Positions 51,965 to 53,639 of a stretch of DNA of 53,639 nt are shown here, piece after piece. Below the pieces are notes generated by a model. It saw only the letters and a program-made list of their open reading frames with translations. It did not search any database and was not told the origin of the DNA. The number at the start of each line of letters is the position of its first letter. The first letter of the stretch is position 1. The stretch covers positions 1-53,639 of the forward strand of contig JAURMQ010000047.1 of assembly GCA_030830625.1 (NCBI GenBank), read 5' to 3'. The position numbers and the translations under genes are program-made. The DNA comes from Flavobacteriaceae bacterium. GTDB taxonomy: Bacteria > Bacteroidota > Bacteroidia > Flavobacteriales > Flavobacteriaceae.

Positions 51965-53304
51965 AATTTATTTCACTTTTATCGTCCATCCTTTTCGCCT
52001 TGATGGCTCAGGCACAAGAATTACCAGAGTCACTGAGTTTGGAGGAAGCCATAGATTATGGTTTGACCAACAACCGTTCGATCATCAATGCTGATCGGGA
52101 CATTCAGAAGGCAAAAAAAGATCGGTGGAAAACCATCGCGGCTGGACTCCCTCAGATCAGTTCGGATGTGAATTACCAAAACTTTTTGGAAATGCCAGTT
52201 TCTTTGGTTCCTGCAGAATTTTTTGGAGGAAATCCTGGGGAATTTTCGGAGCTTACTTTTGGAACAGAACAAAACATGATCGGTTCGATCAAAGTAGAAC
52301 AGCTCCTTTTTGACGGTTCTTATTTGGTGGGGTTAGAAGCCTCTCGCGTTTATCTTTCTATTTCAGAAAATCTGTTTGAAAAAACCCATTTAGAGACCAA
52401 AAAAATCATAACGACCCTCTACTCCAATGCGCTTTTGGCGAAATACAATATCCTGTTTTTGGAAAAAAACAAAGCCTCTTTAGAGGACAATTTGGAAGAA
52501 ATCCATCAACTTTTTCGAAACGGTTTTGAAGAAGAGGAGAGTGTCGAACAAATCCAATTGTCCTTGGCTCAGATAGGCAGTCAGTTGAAATACGCCAAAA
52601 ACCTGATGAAAATCGAGGAGAATATGTTGAAATTTGTCATTGGTTATCCCGTTGAATCGCCTTTGAAACTGACCGATGAGTTGGACGATATTTTCAATGA
52701 AACCCTTTATTTCCAATCCCTTCCCAATACGGATGATATCGAGAATAATATTGACATCCGAATCGCCGACAACAACGTTAAAGCAGAGGCATTGCTGCTG
52801 AAGTTAGAGAAATCCAAAGCCTTGCCTAAAGTCAACGCTTTTATGAATCGAACTTATACTGGAAACAGTAATGATTTCACTTTTACAAATGGCGATCAAA
52901 AATGGTATGGTTCTTCCCTTTTAGGCTTGAATGTGAAGATTCCTATTTTCAGTTCTCTGGGCAGAAATGCCAGTTCGCAAAAAGCAAAAATCAGTTTGGA
53001 TCAGGCCAAAACCCAATTGGAAGAAACTCAAGTCAAAATCAGAATTGAAGTAAACGCTGCACTGAACGAATACCAACTGGCCATAGACAACTATTATACG
53101 GAAAAAGAAAACCTCAGGTTGGCCGAAAGCATAGAGCAAAAAAATCAAACCAAATTTTACGAGGGTATGGTAAAAAGTTTTGAACTCCGAATGGCCCAGT
53201 TGCAGCTCTATGGAGCTCAAAGTAGTTTTGTGGCCGCCATCCAAAAAGTCATAAAAAATAAAGTTGCACTGGAAACCCTACTCAATCAATCTAACACCAA
53301 TTAA
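51961..53304 (+). CDS. TolC-family outer-membrane efflux channel
   Basis: A 447-residue outer membrane factor of tripartite efflux pumps. A signal peptide ends near MAQAQ (about residue 19). Two OEP repeats follow, each with long alpha-helical barrel segments and short beta strands: LSLEEAIDYGLTNNRSIINADRDI at the start, IKVEQLLFDGSYLVGLEASRVYL, and in the second repeat LNVKIPIFSSLGRNASSQKAKISLDQAKTQLEETQ. It overlaps tetR by four bases. Confidence 0.95.
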   Translation: MKFISLLSSILFALMAQAQELPESLSLEEAIDYGLTNNRSIINADRDIQKAKKDRWKTIAAGLPQISSDVNYQNFLEMPVSLVPAEFFGGNPGEFSELTFGTEQNMIGSIKVEQLLFDGSYLVGLEASRVYLSISENLFEKTHLETKKIITTLYSNALLAKYNILFLEKNKASLEDNLEEIHQLFRNGFEEEESVEQIQLSLAQIGSQLKYAKNLMKIEENMLKFVIGYPVESPLKLTDELDDIFNETLYFQSLPNTDDIENNIDIRIADNNVKAEALLLKLEKSKALPKVNAFMNRTYTGNSNDFTFTNGDQKWYGSSLLGLNVKIPIFSSLGRNASSQKAKISLDQAKTQLEETQVKIRIEVNAALNEYQLAIDNYYTEKENLRLAESIEQKNQTKFYEGMVKSFELRMAQLQLYGAQSSFVAAIQKVIKNKVALETLLNQSNTN

Positions 53305-53307
53305 GTC

Positions 53308-53639
53308 ATGAAAATAAAAATCTACTCCTTTTTTTTAACTGCCATTATAGTGGCTTGCTCTGGAGATCAAACGGCATCGACCCAAGATCTTATTTCGGCA
53401 AAAGACTTAACAGGCCTGAGGATGCGTAAAGAAAAAAAGTTGAAAAGTCTCAATGCTTTAAAGTTGGAGTTGGACCAAATTGATACCGCTATTTCCGATT
53501 TGGATCCCTCCGAAAAACTGGTTTTAATTTCGATGATGGAGATAAAACCCGAAAATTTTGACCATTATATCGAAGTACAAGGCAATGTCAAAACCCGACA
53601 AAATGTTTTGCTCTATCCAGAATTCAATGGAATCCTAAA
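53308..53639 (+). CDS. Efflux adaptor (membrane-fusion) lipoprotein, 5' part
   Basis: The ATG at 53308 opens a frame that runs off the window end after about 110 codons. The protein has a lipoprotein signal (IIVAC, C17), a helical charged segment, and the beginning of the barrel-sandwich domain: HYIEVQGNVKTRQNVLLYPEFNGIL, typical of RND-type adaptors of the HlyD/AcrA family. It follows the TolC-like gene by three bases. The pump gene itself is expected just beyond the window. Confidence 0.9.
   Translation, partial: MKIKIYSFFLTAIIVACSGDQTASTQDLISAKDLTGLRMRKEKKLKSLNALKLELDQIDTAISDLDPSEKLVLISMMEIKPENFDHYIEVQGNVKTRQNVLLYPEFNGIL

Noticed and set aside
1-53639. CRISPR arrays, tRNA or rRNA genes, insertion sequences, prophage or integrase genes
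   Set aside because: Gaps between genes are short and none held regularly spaced repeats, a cloverleaf-like stretch or a transposase or integrase frame. The only repeats found are the short operator-like ones.

Overview
The window is a stretch of a bacterial chromosome from the phylum Bacteroidota, most likely a marine member of the Flavobacteriaceae. The DNA is AT-rich and the genes are tightly packed. Upstream regions carry the Bacteroidota-type -7 element (TAnnTTTG) rather than sigma70 boxes, and Shine-Dalgarno signals are weak. The gene orders (complete moxR-DUF58-bat operon, sufABCDSE-DUF59-DUF2480, yicC-gmk-nadD, tetR-tolC-efflux adaptor) and an alginate-degradation locus fit that group. 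No tRNA, rRNA, CRISPR array, insertion sequence or prophage was seen.

Layout. 1-4.9 kb: the end of pyruvate kinase, then housekeeping genes (CYTH protein, small membrane protein, gpsA, pheS, a conserved unknown, cvpA). 4.9-13.9 kb: one minus-strand operon for the Bat aerotolerance complex, starting with a MoxR ATPase and a DUF58 protein and ending with BatE. 13.9-15.9 kb: a short, decayed patch holding an aldo/keto reductase pseudogene, an SDR oxidoreductase, an unknown lipoprotein and the tail of a GIN-domain adhesin. 15.9-20.5 kb: hflX, an LpxH-like phosphoesterase, a trans-sulfuration PLP enzyme, an ArsC-family protein and an EamA transporter.

20.6-26.6 kb: a carbohydrate-oxidation module. 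It encodes a lipoprotein cytochrome c, a twin-arginine small subunit of the gluconate 2-dehydrogenase subunit 3 family and a GMC flavoenzyme. Across a divergent promoter region lie a Gfo/Idh/MocA dehydrogenase, a TIM-barrel isomerase/epimerase and a DUF1080 lipoprotein. I read this as a 3-keto-glycoside pathway in which the first oxidation feeds electrons to the respiratory chain. This is the most interesting inference in the window.

26.6-28.6 kb: yicC, gmk, nadD. 28.7-36.7 kb: an alginate regulon with a PL6 lyase, a PL17 oligoalginate lyase, a KdgF cupin, a GntR/FCD regulator, an MFS uronate transporter and a DEH-reductase-like SDR. Both transcription units are preceded by tandem copies of the palindrome TTGGTWAACCAA fused to the promoter. 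No SusC/SusD pair, KDG kinase or KDPG aldolase is present here.

36.7-44.4 kb: a glycosyltransferase, then the complete SUF iron-sulfur assembly operon with DUF59 and DUF2480 genes at its end. 44.5-47.1 kb: two surface lipoproteins with propeller-like repeats. 47.2-53.6 kb: thiL, a ZIP metal transporter, lycopene cyclase, a polyprenyl diphosphate synthase, and the start of a TetR-regulated tripartite efflux operon that runs off the end. Six convergent gene pairs overlap or nearly touch at their stop codons, showing how compact the region is.
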